Positions 53,937-62,500 of a stretch of DNA of 62,500 nucleotides are shown here, piece by piece. Where the stretch lies: assembly GCA_009760855.2 (NCBI GenBank), contig WPIO01000055.1:2540001-2602500 (forward strand), given 5' to 3'. The notes beneath the pieces were generated by a model. The model saw only the letters and a list, made by a program, of their open reading frames with translations. It did no database searches and was not told the origin of the DNA. Source of the stretch: Cristatella mucedo (lineage: Eukaryota > Bryozoa > Phylactolaemata > Cristatellidae). A program made the translations under genes and the position numbers. The number at the start of each line of letters is the position of its first letter. Position 1 is the first letter of the stretch.

Positions 53937-54500
53937 ATTAACACATTTGATAAAGCGCTCTCGGAGAACTCAATCTCTTTCTTGGCGCTTTACATTTGCT
54001 GCAAAGAAAATACGATCGAATGGTTAATAATAGCATGCTCAATAAACAACAAGAATAACATGGTTGGGGTGACATGCACAGGGTCAGCATGCAAGTGTAG
54101 TTAGCGGCAGCATGCAACAGTGTCAGCACGCATAAGCACATAAAGGACGAATCATATGGACACAGTAAATGTTGTCATAAATAGGTACGTTTTTAATTTA
54201 AAAATAAAATATAATTTATTTGCATAGCGTCCAAAGAGAACCTAATCTCTATTCAGGCGCTTCGCATATGCCACGTGGCTCGAGCCCACGACCTCGGCCA
54301 GACCTTGGTCGGGGCGAGCACCTTAACTACTGTATGCGGCCTAAATTTGGTCCAGTCTCCCTTTTATCTTAGCGCGCCCGAATAGCAACAATAACATTAA
54401 AATGACCTGACTGCGAAGCTACGTTGAAGTCATCTGGTGAAAGGTCGTTTTTTAATAGGATGCCCAGAGTCCACGCTGCGACTTGAGGCCAATTCTAGCG
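53937..54500 (-). mobile_element. LINE-A copy interrupted by SINE-B
   Basis: Tail ACATTTGATAAAGCGCTCTC, CTTTCTTGGCGCTTTACATT, then the non-coding segment to 54205. After SINE-B, 54370-54500 carries decayed connector sequence (CGCCCGAATAGCAACAATAA, GAAAGGTCG, GGATGCCCAGAG). A large part of the C-terminal coding region is missing between the two. Confidence 0.72.
54212..54342 (-). mobile_element. SINE-B copy d
   Basis: TTTGCATAGCGTCCAAAGAG, CAGGCGCTTCGCATATGCC, GGCTCGAGCCCACGACC, GACCTTGGTCGGGGCGAGC. Complete except for the last few bases of the head. Confidence 0.87.
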
Positions 54501-55165
54501 CTACAGGCTACGCCGCCGAATTAGCGCATGCACAAAGAATTTCCTGTGAGTTGTAGCTTTCGCTGCCGCGGCTACTTCAGACAGACTCGCCGACGAGACT
54601 ACAGCAGCTGACGCTCACGTTTGCATTTTCACAGCGGCGGCTATACGCTTTCTTTGCTTTTACTGGGTCGCAGGTGCTGGTCACGCTTCGCCGCACCTGC
54701 TCGTTCTGCGGCTTGCCGAGCGAACGCCAGCCCGCTCTCACGCCGAGGAGGAGCATTGCGCACCCACGCTGCCGCGCCGCCCGCGTTCGCGGCTCCCCGC
54801 AATCGGAAGAGCCTCCGGTGGCTCCGTAAAAGAGACGCTAAAAATGGTGGCGTGGTAAAAAGAATCGAGGCTGCGCTAGTTAGTTTTCCGGGTGCCCGAG
54901 AGGCAAGGTAAAGGTAGTGGCAGCGGCGGCGGCGGCGGCGGGGAGGGGGGGTTCTTTCACGACGCCTGCGAATGTCTGTTAACGACTTTCACGTCGGCGG
55001 CCCTGACGAGGGCGTGCTCGTCTCTGTCGGACGGAATGCCGTCGTCCACGATCAAGGCCGCTGTCCCGTCGGCGACAGCGACGTCCGGCAACGGCAGGCT
55101 GTCGCTAGCCTCAAAGCACACGTCAGCTGCCGTCAGCTGTGCCGCGCCCGATCATTAGGCAGTTC
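54501..55165. other. Small CpG-rich patch with CGG run
   Basis: GC-rich sequence with (CGG)n and a G-run at 54920-54951. Contains the unidentified minus-strand frame described separately and overlapping plus-strand frames. Confidence 0.45.
54957..55151 (-). CDS. Unidentified possible coding fragment, 64 codons
   Basis: Open on the minus strand between stops at 55152-55154 and 54957-54959, with no ATG at its start. It would have to be an exon or a fragment. It contains FEASDSLPLPDVAVADGTAA and LIVDDGIPSDRDEHALVRAA, a protein-like mix of acidic and hydrophobic residues without low complexity. The plus strand is also open here (54892-55158), so strand choice is uncertain. I recognise no family, and its function is unknown. 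Confidence 0.22.
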   Translation of the reverse strand, partial: SGAAQLTAADVCFEASDSLPLPDVAVADGTAALIVDDGIPSDRDEHALVRAADVKVVNRHSQAS

Positions 55166-55341
55166 GCGCACTGGCTTGGTCCTGCGATTGAGGTGCTCGC
55201 CGCGGCCAAGATTAAGGCGAATGTATCTGGTGACTGAGCTCGTGGGCTCGAGCCCCGTGGCGTATGCGAAGTGCCTGAATAGAGATTAAGTTCTCTTAGG
55301 GAGGGTGCTGTAAAAATGAATTATATATATATATATTTAAG
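55166..55341 (+). mobile_element. SINE-B copy e
   Basis: GCACTGGCTTGGTCC head, GAGGTGCTCGCCGCGGCCAA, B-box-like GGGCTCGAGCCCCGTGG, GCCTGAATAGAGATTAAGTT, then AATGAATTATATATATATAT. A short extra segment (AAGGCGAATGTATCTGGTG) lies between the boxes. Confidence 0.84.
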
Positions 55342-55595
55342 GATATGCCTATATAATATTATGTAAGCACATCTCCACCGGCACCTCCCCAGCGCTGCAA
55401 GCCTTTGAGCAAATTAAATAATCCTCCACATACCCTTGGAATATAATGGCGCTACGAATAGTTTGATTGGAAAAGTTTTCAAACTCAATCCGTATGTATG
55501 ATCATGAGAATAATAATCCTGAGTAGCCTTCCAGACAAATTGAAGTTAGCCATTTTGAAGCTCTTCTAAATATTATGTAATGTACCCTCGCATGT
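55342..55595. other. No gene seen
   Basis: AT-rich, unassigned spacer between SINE-B and a LINE-B. Confidence 0.4.
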
Positions 55596-56055
55596 ACGAA
55601 ACTCTGCAAAGGCACAAAGACTAAGTGGGCGTTACGCAAGAGAGTTTTCTGTAGCTCACTCGAAGCCTTGGCGGTTTTCGGTGCTTCTACGGCAGCCAAC
55701 AGACGTCGTCTCACGCAACAAAGAGAAAGTGAGAAGCATAGCGCTCTTGCCGAGGGTACAGTTGAGGTAGTGAGTAGCACGGGGAAGTAGCAGCTCAGGA
55801 CGGCCGGAAAGCATGTGCAATAGCCGGCAGCTTGAGAGTAGTCGTCGTTGCCTAGGAATTGTGGAAGTTAGGCCAACAGTCTAGGACGTGCAGAGCAAAA
55901 GCTTCTGTCGTCAACGGTCTTAAACGGAGGAATGGAGCGGCTAATTTATGGTCCATAGAATCGACACTTATATAGAGTGAATATCCACCGGAGGGCGCAA
56001 GGAGTCTGAAGCTGGTGTTGTATGCAGTTCAGCTAGGTATTTAGCAGCCTTGCCG
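55596..56055 (-). mobile_element. LINE-B 3' fragment
   Basis: CTCTGCAAAGGCACAAAGAC, GGGCGTTACGCAAGAGAG, GTCTCACGCAACAAAGAGAA, GTTGAGGTAGTGAGTAGCAC, then C-terminal coding remains to CAGCCTTGCCGTGGCGCGCC at about 56060. Contains small indels. Confidence 0.83.
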
Positions 56056-56187
56056 TGGCGCGCCTTGCTGGCAAGTGCAAAAATTCCGCTTCCGTGACCC
56101 CATACACTTAAAAAAAAGGCGTTTCTATTGCTTAACAGCATCATTCGCATAGCGGTAGTGGGGCCTCAACTTACGGTCATCCTTGGC

Positions 56188-56425
56188 TTAATAATAATAA
56201 TAATAACAATAATTCACTTGATAAAGCGCCCTCAGAGAACTTAATCTCTCTCTAGGCGCTTTACATTTGCTGTAAAGTGAGAGTGAAATGCAATTGAATA
56301 GTAAGTAAAATCATGCTTGAAAAACAAACACAATGAATAATATGGTTAGGGGTGACGTGCACAGGGTCAGCATGCAAATGTGGTTAGTGGCAGCATGCAC
56401 AGCGTCAGCACGCATAGCCGTAGAA
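56188..56425 (-). mobile_element. LINE-A 3' tail fragment
   Basis: (AAT)n, TTCACTTGATAAAGCGCCCT, CTCTCTAGGCGCTTTACATT, TGGTTAGGGGTGACGTGCAC, GTCAGCACGCATAG. The 3' non-coding segment only. Confidence 0.88.
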
Positions 56426-56578
56426 GAGGCTTCAAAGCTTAGTCCCCGTTTGCAGTTGGCGGAAGTGCCTTCTGCAGGAAGCAACTCGCCAAGTCTGAGA
56501 TAGCATGTCAGAATCCTTCTCGCGAATTTTTCGCAAAGACCCGCGAGCACCTTATCTGCTGACCTGCTTTCGGTCCTT

Positions 56579-56584
56579 AAAAAA
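56579..56584 (-). terminator. RNA polymerase III terminator of tRNA-Phe
   Basis: Six A on the plus strand, so T6 in the tRNA transcript, 17 nt past the tRNA 3' end. Four or more T residues suffice to end pol III transcription. Confidence 0.8.
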
Positions 56585-56601
56585 TGTTGTCAGCTCCGGA
56601 T

Positions 56602-56674
56602 TGCCGAAACCCGGGATTGAACCGGGGGCCTTTAGATCTTCAGTCTAACGCTCTCCCAACTGAGCTATTTCGGC
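56602..56674 (-). tRNA. tRNA-Phe (anticodon GAA)
   Basis: A 73-nt cloverleaf on the minus strand that delivers phenylalanine to ribosomes. The acceptor stem is GCCGAAA paired with TTTCGGC, followed by discriminator A. The D arm is GCTC...GAGC with AGTTGGGA loop, the anticodon stem TTAGA/TCTAA with loop CTGAAGA (GAA anticodon), the variable loop AGGCC, and the T arm CCCGG-TTCAATC-CCGGG. All stems pair perfectly and internal A and B boxes (TAGCTCAGTTGG and GGTTCAATCCC) are intact. There is no intron. CCA is not encoded, as expected in eukaryotes. A T6 terminator follows. I see nothing that suggests a pseudogene. Unlike the SINEs, it has no SINE body or tail, and no second copy is in the window. 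Confidence 0.97.
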
Positions 56675-56684
56675 TGACGTTTAC

Positions 56685-57481
56685 TTACTCTTTAAAATGC
56701 TCCTTGATGCGGGCGTCCGATTAATGATAACACGTCAGGTTATGACTATTTATTGAGCCACCTTAGTGGAGAGATGGAGATGGAGAGAGGCCTAACGGCA
56801 GGCAGATAAAGGGTGCATCCGCTTAGCGAAGGAAGGAACGTGCGTTTGTCAGCCAAAACCAGACGGATGTGGGTTCGGGAGCGGCTGACCTCGAGAGGGA
56901 TCGATCTCGCAGCTGGCAATTAATTGGGTAGCCTGCGGCTGCTACCGGTTCAGTTCACTTTGTGAGTCGGGCAGAACGGGACTGGAGGTGCACGTCGGCG
57001 CGCACAGGGCTTCATCTGGCAAACGTACGCTAGTGGACAGTCACTGAAAACCCGTTGGTTTCGCTTTGGAAGAAGATGGGCCGAGTACGAAGAGTATCCT
57101 TCCGACCAAGATGGTGGCGTGAGAGACACACTTTAGGTCATCTTTGACAATGCGACGCCGAGTGGCTTTCCCTGCCATTAGTTCATATCTTTTATGGGGT
57201 TTTTTATTCTATGTTCATGTATTATTATATTTCTTATTTTATTAATATTTTTATTCTCTTCTTAGTTTCTCTCTTTTTATTCAGCTAAGCGCGTGCGACG
57301 TGCTCTCTCGAAGAGGTCCTCCGAGCTTTTGCTAAAACGGCTGTGCTCCATTTACGGAGGTTCCAAATCTCGTCCCCGTATTTCCAACCGAAAGCCTCTT
57401 TAGAGGCTCATCTAAAACGAGACTGGCATATTTTACAGCACGCCGCACGGCCCCCCGTTCCCACAGCCCTTTTCTTATAGC
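56685..57481. other. No gene seen
   Basis: Unassigned sequence. GGAGAGATGGAGATGGAGAG lies at 56768-56790, and an AT-rich TTATTTTATTAATATTTTTA stretch at 57225-57255. No transposon end was recognised. Confidence 0.4.
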
Positions 57482-57835
57482 ACTAATAATAATAATAATA
57501 CACTTGAAAAAGCGCCCCAGAGCATTCAATCTCTCTCTCTCTAGGCGCTTTACATTTGCTGCAAAGGAAACGCGATCGAATGGTGAGTGGTATCGTGCTT
57601 GATAAATAACATGAATAACGCGGTTAGGGGTGACAAGCACATGGTCAGCATGCAAATGTGGTTAGTGGCAGTATGCACAGTATCAGCACGCATAAGCACG
57701 TGAAGGATGAATCGCAGGGACCCACTAAACGCTGTAATAAATAGGTGTGTTTTTAAGCTCTTTTTTTAAATGTGGTCAAGTCAGGAGGTGTTGCGACACA
57801 AGTCGGGAGTGAGTTCCGGGTTTTGGGAGCACTGC
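57482..57835 (-). mobile_element. LINE-A 3' fragment
   Basis: (AAT)n, ACACTTGAAAAAGCGCCCCA, CTAGGCGCTTTACATTTGCT, ACAAGCACATGGTCAGCATG, GGACCCACTAAACGCTG, and the start of the C-terminal coding end (GTGGTCAAGTCAGGAGG). Ends at TTTGGGAGCA. Confidence 0.87.
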
Positions 57836-58172
57836 TAAGAATCCGGCTATTTCATTAATTAATTATCAACCTCAACGGGCGGCCCATTAGGAGAAAAAGC
57901 ACGCCGCACTTCGCGACGCTCCGAGAAGCGCCGTAAGGCTGCAAGGTCATGTGACTCTCTACTCAGCACTCTGCTGCAAGGTCGTTTCGTCATCGGCTGC
58001 GCGCTCGGATTACATGCATGCGGAATGAAGCGATGGCGTGCTTCAGCAGAAAGATTCTAATCACCGAGATGCTCGCGTAGTTCCTGAACTGAAATTAATA
58101 AGAATGGGTTATTGCACGGTCTATTGTCAGAAGGCATTGAAAGCCCAATTCACGTAATATCCAGCTAGCTGT
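57836..58172. other. No gene seen
   Basis: Unassigned spacer between LINE-A fragments. Confidence 0.4.
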
Positions 58173-58345
58173 TATAATAATAATAATAATAATGCACTTG
58201 ATAAAGCGCCCTCAGAGAACTTATCTCTTTCTAGGCGCTTTACATTTGCTGCAAAGTGAAATGCAATTGAATGGTAAGTAAAATCATGCTTCAAAAACAA
58301 ACAAAATGAATAACATGGTTAGGGGTGACATGCACAGGGTCAGCT
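58173..58345 (-). mobile_element. LINE-A 3' tail fragment
   Basis: (ATA)n, GCACTTGATAAAGCGCCCTC, CTTTCTAGGCGCTTTACATT, AACATGGTTAGGGGTGACAT, GCACAGGGTCAGC. One base is missing from the usual AACTTAATCTC. Confidence 0.88.
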
Positions 58346-58408
58346 GTTCTCTGGCTGGTGCACCGCCATGTCAGGGGTTTCAGGAGAGTTGAATGCTAAG
58401 GTTGGCGC

Positions 58409-58486
58409 ACAAACACTGTGGCAACAAACACCGAGGCAACAAACACTGTAGCAACAAACACTGAGGCAACAAACACTGAGGCAACT
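58409..58486. repeat. Minisatellite, 15-bp unit AACAAACACTGAGGC
   Basis: About five units differing at one or two positions (CTGTGGC, CCGAGGC, CTGTAGC). It lies 60 bp from the SPIN-like element. Confidence 0.92.
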
Positions 58487-58548
58487 GTGGCACCTGGATA
58501 GACAGCTCTACGCTACGGGCACAGACGCATCTTACTAAGCCTCTAAAG

Positions 58549-58876
58549 CAGTGGTTCTCAAACTTTCTAATGCCGCGACCCTTTAATACAGTTCCTCGTG
58601 TTGTGGCGACCCCCAACCGTAAACATATTTTCATCGCTACGTCATCATTGTAATTTTGCTAATGTGAATCGTAAAGAGAATATCTTATGTGCAGGATAAA
58701 TTTTCATTGCTAAAAATTGAACATAATTGAAGGATAATGATTAATCGCAAAAACAATACTCACTTATAGGAAAGGACCGTCGGAAGTGCGTGTTTTCCGA
58801 TGGTTTTAGGCGAGCCCTGTGAAAGAGTCGTTCGACTCCCGAAGGAGTCGCGACCCTGCAGATTGGCACCCTTATT
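58549..58876 (-). mobile_element. SPIN-like non-autonomous hAT element
   Basis: A non-coding DNA transposon of about 330 bp that would be moved by a hAT transposase supplied elsewhere. The left end begins CAGTGGTTCTCAAACTTTC, the SPIN terminal sequence. Internal words TAATACAGTTCCTCGTGTTG, GGCGACCCCCAACCGTAAA, GTGCAGGATAAATTTTCATT, AAATTGAACATAATTGAAGG, GTGTTTTCCGATGGTTTTAG and GAAAGAGTCGTTCGACTCCC are in the order known from SPIN non-autonomous elements, reverse-complemented to the usual consensus. The right terminal repeat has decayed (GCAGATTGGCACC instead of a clear inverse of the left end), so the boundary is approximate. A possible 8-bp left flank is CTCTAAAG; no match on the right was established. 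The match is from memory of the family. Confidence 0.82.
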
Positions 58877-59084
58877 TGCTCTTTATTGCAGCCGAGCTCG
58901 GCTCTAGCGGCATGCACGCAGCTGCCGCTAGCTAGGCTCTGCCTCTGTGACATCGTGTGACTCTCCACAGCGACCTCCTTTGAGGCACAGACTTGTCGGG
59001 TCTTACACCGTCGGCAAGGACTAGCTACGTCGTTACTAGCGCGAACCACGTGGCCCACGGGTCACGTGGCTGCCATAGCATCTC

Positions 59085-60065
59085 GAGCCTGCACCAGAGT
59101 TTAGTTCCGATTAATTGCACTGCTCCTCGAATCCAAAGTCAAATCCTTTCGTTAGACGACCGCACCCGCTCCACAGGCAAGCCTGCCTACTTTCAGCTAC
59201 ATAGCATTGCTAAAATGTGGGTTTGCTTAGACAAGGATGCCATATCCAAATTGGTCCGTACATTTGTGACATCCCGCCTCGACTTCTGTAGCTCACTGCT
59301 TGCTCAAGTTTGCTGGTCTATCGGCCTGTGCAATCAGGCGCTTACAGGCGGTACACAATACTGAAGCTAGGCTTGTCTTTCGTTAGCGTCGCAGTTATAA
59401 TAATAATGTAATTTTAGAGTGCCCTCGGGGAACTTACATACTTTCTAGGCACTTTACGCTTGCCAAATCACACCACTTCTCGCCGACCTGCACTGGCTCC
59501 CAGTCAAGAGGGGCATCTACTTCAAGGTTCCGTCAGTCACGTTAACATCCCTTAATTCTTTGGATCCAGCCTACCAATCAGATCTACTGCTGCCTCACTC
59601 ACGCTGAGCATCGCACCACTCACTTTTCGGAATCTAATCGTTTACCTATATCTCGTACAAACCTCAAATCCTTCGGAGACCTTCGTGCCTTTAGTTCGTA
59701 TGGTCTCAAAGCCTGGAGTTCACTTCCGACTGGCCTCATGACGTCCTCTGACTTGACCACATTTAAAAAGAAACTACAAATGCATATATGTATCGCAGCA
59801 TTAAGTGGGTTCATGCGATTCGCCCTTTGTGTGCTTATGTGCTGGCAGTGGGCATGTTGCCACTGTGCAGGCTGTCACTAACCATATTAGTATGCTGACC
59901 ATGTGCGTGCCACTTCTAGCTATGTTATGATTGTTATCATTGACAATGCTACCAAGAACCTTTCAATCGTGCTTCCTTTGCGGCAAATGTAAAGTGCCAA
60001 GAAAGAGATTGAGTTATCTGAGGCCACAATGCAAATGTATTATTACTTGTATTACTATCGGAAAG
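59085..60065 (+). mobile_element. LINE-A copy interrupted by an inverted LINE-A tail
   Basis: Plus strand: ACGACCGCACCCGCTCCACA, CTACTTTCAGCTACATAGC, CGCCTCGACTTCTGTAGC (frame 58993-59364: [34 protein letters not shown]), then it breaks at 59396. It resumes at 59465 with CACACCACTTCTCGCCGACC and continues through the C-terminal coding to the tail AATGTAAAGTGCCAAGAAAGA at about 59990 and (TATT)n at about 60040. Confidence 0.84.
59396..59464 (-). mobile_element. LINE-A tail (about 69 bp) nested in LINE-A
   Basis: (AAT)3, then TTTTAGAGTGCCCTCGGGGA and TTTCTAGGCACTTTACGC: the LINE-A 3' end only, in reverse orientation to its host copy. Removing it rejoins the GCGTCGCAGTT and CACACCACTTCTCGCC coding sequence. 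Confidence 0.82.
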
Positions 60066-60823
60066 CTCAGTCGGAAGGGTAGTCTTGCATGTATCTGAGT
60101 CCGCTTCACTTCGTTCCGCTATCAATAATTACTTACTTCCGGCGCTAGCCTTCGCAGCGGGAGCGTTGGCAAAGTGCTCTAACGACATTTAATCTCTAGA
60201 GGTAGAATTACCACTGAAAAGCTTGCACTCGGTCAATGGAGAGGCAGAAGGAAGGCGGTGAAACGCGTGCATTGCCTTGCATTAACTCTGACTAGGCATG
60301 CTCAATGCCAGTGATCAAAGCAGCAGATTGGTGCGTGCGTTCGCCCGATTTGTGAGCTGACCACTCTCGAGGTACCCAGAGTGAGTTGCCGGCGAGTTGG
60401 GGTTCTAAATGGGGGGCGTTTGTTCCTCGTCTGCCTCGCATTTTTAAATGAGAGTTCGCTGCAGGTGCACTTTAATTGAGTAAGCGAAACTAAATGCCTT
60501 GAGTAACAGGAGTGGATGGCGTGACGGAATACCTGATTGGGATACATTTCAGATAGGCCGGTCGGAGCAACAGATTGAAAGGGGCTTACCAACGAGTGAC
60601 AAGTCCTCAAAGTCGATAAGGCGTTTGATGGGTACCGAGTGCAGATCGATGGGGACCGGTGCAGATCAATGAGAAGTGGCGTAACGTTACATTTGCCAGG
60701 TTCGCTACAGACTGCTACACGGTAGTTTTGCACCAAACTTTTGCGTCCTGTTGCAGCGAATGGAGACCTGAAAGAGGCGAGCTACGGAAGCTTAAGCCGG
60801 GCGTCACAAAAACTTCATGCGGA

Positions 60824-60990
60824 CAGTTTGGCTGCGATGGTTAAGGTGCTCTCGCCCCAACCTCTGGTCTGGCCGAGGTCGTGGGCTCGAGCCGTGACGG
60901 ATGTGTGAAGCGCCTGAATAAAGACTAAGTTCTCTTATGGCGCTATGCAAATGAATCATATTTTTATTATATATATATATATATATATCT
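60824..60990 (+). mobile_element. SINE-B copy f
   Basis: ACAGTTTGGCTGCGATGGTT, AAGGTGCTCTCGCCCCAAC, GGGCTCGAGCC, GTGAAGCGCCTGAATAAAGA, CTAAGTTCTCTTATGGCGCT, then (AT)n to 60990. Its orientation is opposite to its LINE-A host. Confidence 0.87.
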
Positions 60991-61319
60991 TTATCTAAGC
61001 AAGTGCCAATATTTGCAAGACTGAATAGCTGAAAGCGTAGGCTAAAAACGTAAGCTGAAAGCATGATTGTGGAGTGGATGCATTCATCTAGTAAAAGTTC
61101 ATTTGGAAACAGATCTGCCCAGATTTCGCGTCGAAGCAACGGTACGTGTGCGGTGCGTTCGACTCGAGTCTCTGATTGACTGACCACCAACTGACTCCAA
61201 AAGGCAGAAAGCTGATTTTATAGCCATTCAATTTGATAGAAATTGTCTGCGGTCCAAGTGCAATTTTTAGCAATGCATGATGTAAAAGAAGTTGAGAGAG
61301 AGAGTCTGAAATGCGGGTA

Positions 61320-61495
61320 AGGTAAATAATAATAATAAATAAACAAATAATAATTCGTGTATATAGCGCCCCAAAAGAACTCAATCTCAATTCAGGCGCT
61401 TCACATATGTCTCGGGGCTCGAGCCCACGACCTCAGTCAGACCTTGGTCGGGGCGAGCACCTTAACCGCTAGACCAAACCAGCTCGGCAGGTAAA
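61320..61495 (-). mobile_element. SINE-B copy g with 7-bp target duplication
   Basis: The element is 61327-61488, flanked by AGGTAAA at 61320-61326 and 61489-61495. The tail TATATAGCGCCCCAAAAGAA, CAGGCGCTTCACATATGTC and the complete head GAGCACCTTAACCGCTAGAC, CAAACCAGCTCG are present. LINE-A sequence continues on both sides. Confidence 0.92.
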
Positions 61496-61761
61496 AATGG
61501 AACCAAAGCCAGAGCGGAGCTCAGTAGCAATTTGCATTAAAATACGAGCCTGGATTCCGCTGGGTGATTACATCTGAAAGGAGCAAGGAGAGCATAAATT
61601 GCGAAAACGAATGGACCCGACAGGATCAACTGGATGAACAACGGATCCCTGATGAGGTACTTTACCCGTACTTTAAGGGCCCTCTGGATGACTGATGGCG
61701 GCTGCCACTCCACTCCCTGATCTCTCCCACTGAGATTAGATCGAATCGAAAGGATTAGCAT

Positions 61762-62344
61762 CGCAATTTGCCGAGAGATTGAACGGCAAGAAGCTCAAGA
61801 GGCTTTCATCTTTCAGCATTCCTGCGCGATGGGCATCCATTATCCACTCGCAGCAGCGCCGTCTCTCTTTTTGTTTTTTAGTAGCGAGCTCTCAAACCTG
61901 ACAGGAACTTACTCACTAGGTTCGGCGTTTCGATATACGTTCAACAGGGATGGCGCCGTACTACGTTCCAGCGTTTCGATAGAAACAGCAGCCACAGGGA
62001 ACAGCGGCCTCCATGAAGCCACGCGAGACTCCGACCGGCTGCCTCGAGTCGAGACTTCGCGGTAGAAAGTCTCCTTACCTACTTAAACCGCAACACGTGT
62101 CTTCCTCTCCTTGAATTCTCACGCTGAACTTTCAAGGACGAAAGGAAGTCTCGCATGCGATCTAGCAGATTGCGCCAATCGGACGCGAGAGCCTTGATCT
62201 CGTCTGGCTCCGGCTGCTCCTCTCAACTGATCGTAAGGATGCGCGGCGAACCTATCGCATGAGAGGTGACTCGGATGACTCGCTGTCTCGACTGAGGGCG
62301 CGAAGAGGATGGCGCTCAATGGCTCAGCGGTGTAGCGGTTCAAC
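61762..62344. other. No gene seen
   Basis: Unassigned sequence; frames of 60-80 codons on both strands without a recognisable domain. Confidence 0.4.
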
Positions 62345-62500
62345 TAGCTTACGTAACGGCTCACTCTCCTACTGCCGACTATGGCTCATCCTTTTCAGCA
62401 GTCCTGAGCTGCTACTTCCATGCTACTCACTACCTCAACTGCTCTCCTGACTCTGCTATGCTTCCCACGCTCTCTTTGTTGCGTGAGACGAAGTCTGTTG
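62345..62500 (+). mobile_element. LINE-B 3' coding fragment, cut by the window edge
   Basis: TTACGTAACGGCTCACTCTC, TACTGCCGACTATGGCTCAT, CAGTCCTGAGCTGCTACTTC, CTACCTCAACTGCTCTCCTG, CTTTGTTGCGTGAGACGAAG: the LINE-B C-terminal coding and start of the tail. It continues past the right edge. Confidence 0.87.

Larger units (their letters stand above)
60290..61760 (-). mobile_element. Decayed LINE-A copy carrying two SINE-B insertions
   Basis: Minus-strand LINE-A similarity runs from about 60440 (AAATGAGAGTTCGCTGCAGG region) through the C-terminal and connector (CCGGTGCAGATCAATGAGAAG, GAGTGGATGCATTCATCTAG) to about 61760. SINE-B copies f and g interrupt it. Heavily mutated, with small indels throughout. 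Confidence 0.65.

Noticed and set aside
58741-59058. 105-codon minus frame across the SPIN-like element
   Set aside because: SPIN non-autonomous elements are non-coding; the frame crosses the element boundary.

Overview
The window looks like intergenic or intronic DNA from an animal nuclear genome, most likely a marine invertebrate. The species cannot be fixed from sequence alone. Three things point to an animal: at least two families of L2/CR1-type non-LTR retrotransposons, tRNA-derived SINEs, and hAT DNA transposon remains that include a SPIN-like element. No long intact host protein gene is recognisable. Almost every long open frame is a decayed transposon ORF or a by-product of GA, CGG, CAG or CA repeats. 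The only canonical host gene I can defend is a tRNA-Phe(GAA) gene on the minus strand at 56602-56674.

I use working names for the repeats. LINE-A has a 3' end with a GCGCC...GGCGC stem-loop and an (ATT)n tail. LINE-B has a 3' end near GTAACTCCACAAAGTCA and a different C-terminus. SINE-A has a tRNA-like head and ends in CTGTTAAAT. SINE-B has a tRNA-like head and a tail that closely resembles the LINE-A 3' end. SINE-C is a single tentative tRNA-like element.

Layout. 1-476 is GA-rich satellite. 1045-4830 is a CpG-rich block with minisatellites, (GGC)n and (CAG)20. 4838-13210 is a mosaic of LINE-A and SINE copies. 13706-14125 holds a perfect 32-bp palindrome beside GA/CA repeats. 14346-18650 is a second CpG-rich block with very long CCG/CGG tracts and a possible CRE-TATA promoter on the minus strand, interrupted by a GA-rich tract and a LINE-A copy. 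19441-24795 is almost solid LINE-A, SINE-B and LINE-B, including a long LINE-B copy that reaches its endonuclease. 24796-33200 has LINE pieces, two local tandem repeats, poly-C tracts, a TTTAGGG-like array, a possible LTR and another LINE-B. 33199-34520 is a SINE-A pair, one split by a LINE-A with a 5-bp target duplication. 35951-37400 is a third CpG-rich block. 39720-46120 is the best transposon archive: a LINE-B nested in a LINE-A, then a nearly complete LINE-A with endonuclease and RT remnants. 47640-49130 is a hAT transposase pseudogene split by a LINE-A tail. 50400-62500 is more LINE/SINE mosaic, with the tRNA-Phe gene and the SPIN-like element.

How the parts relate. LINE-A probably supplies, or supplied, the reverse transcriptase that moved SINE-B, because the two share the 3' stem-loop. 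The nesting order gives a relative chronology: LINE-A copies have been entered by LINE-B, by SINE-B and by other LINE-A tails, and SINE-A by LINE-A. All copies seen are 5'-truncated or broken.
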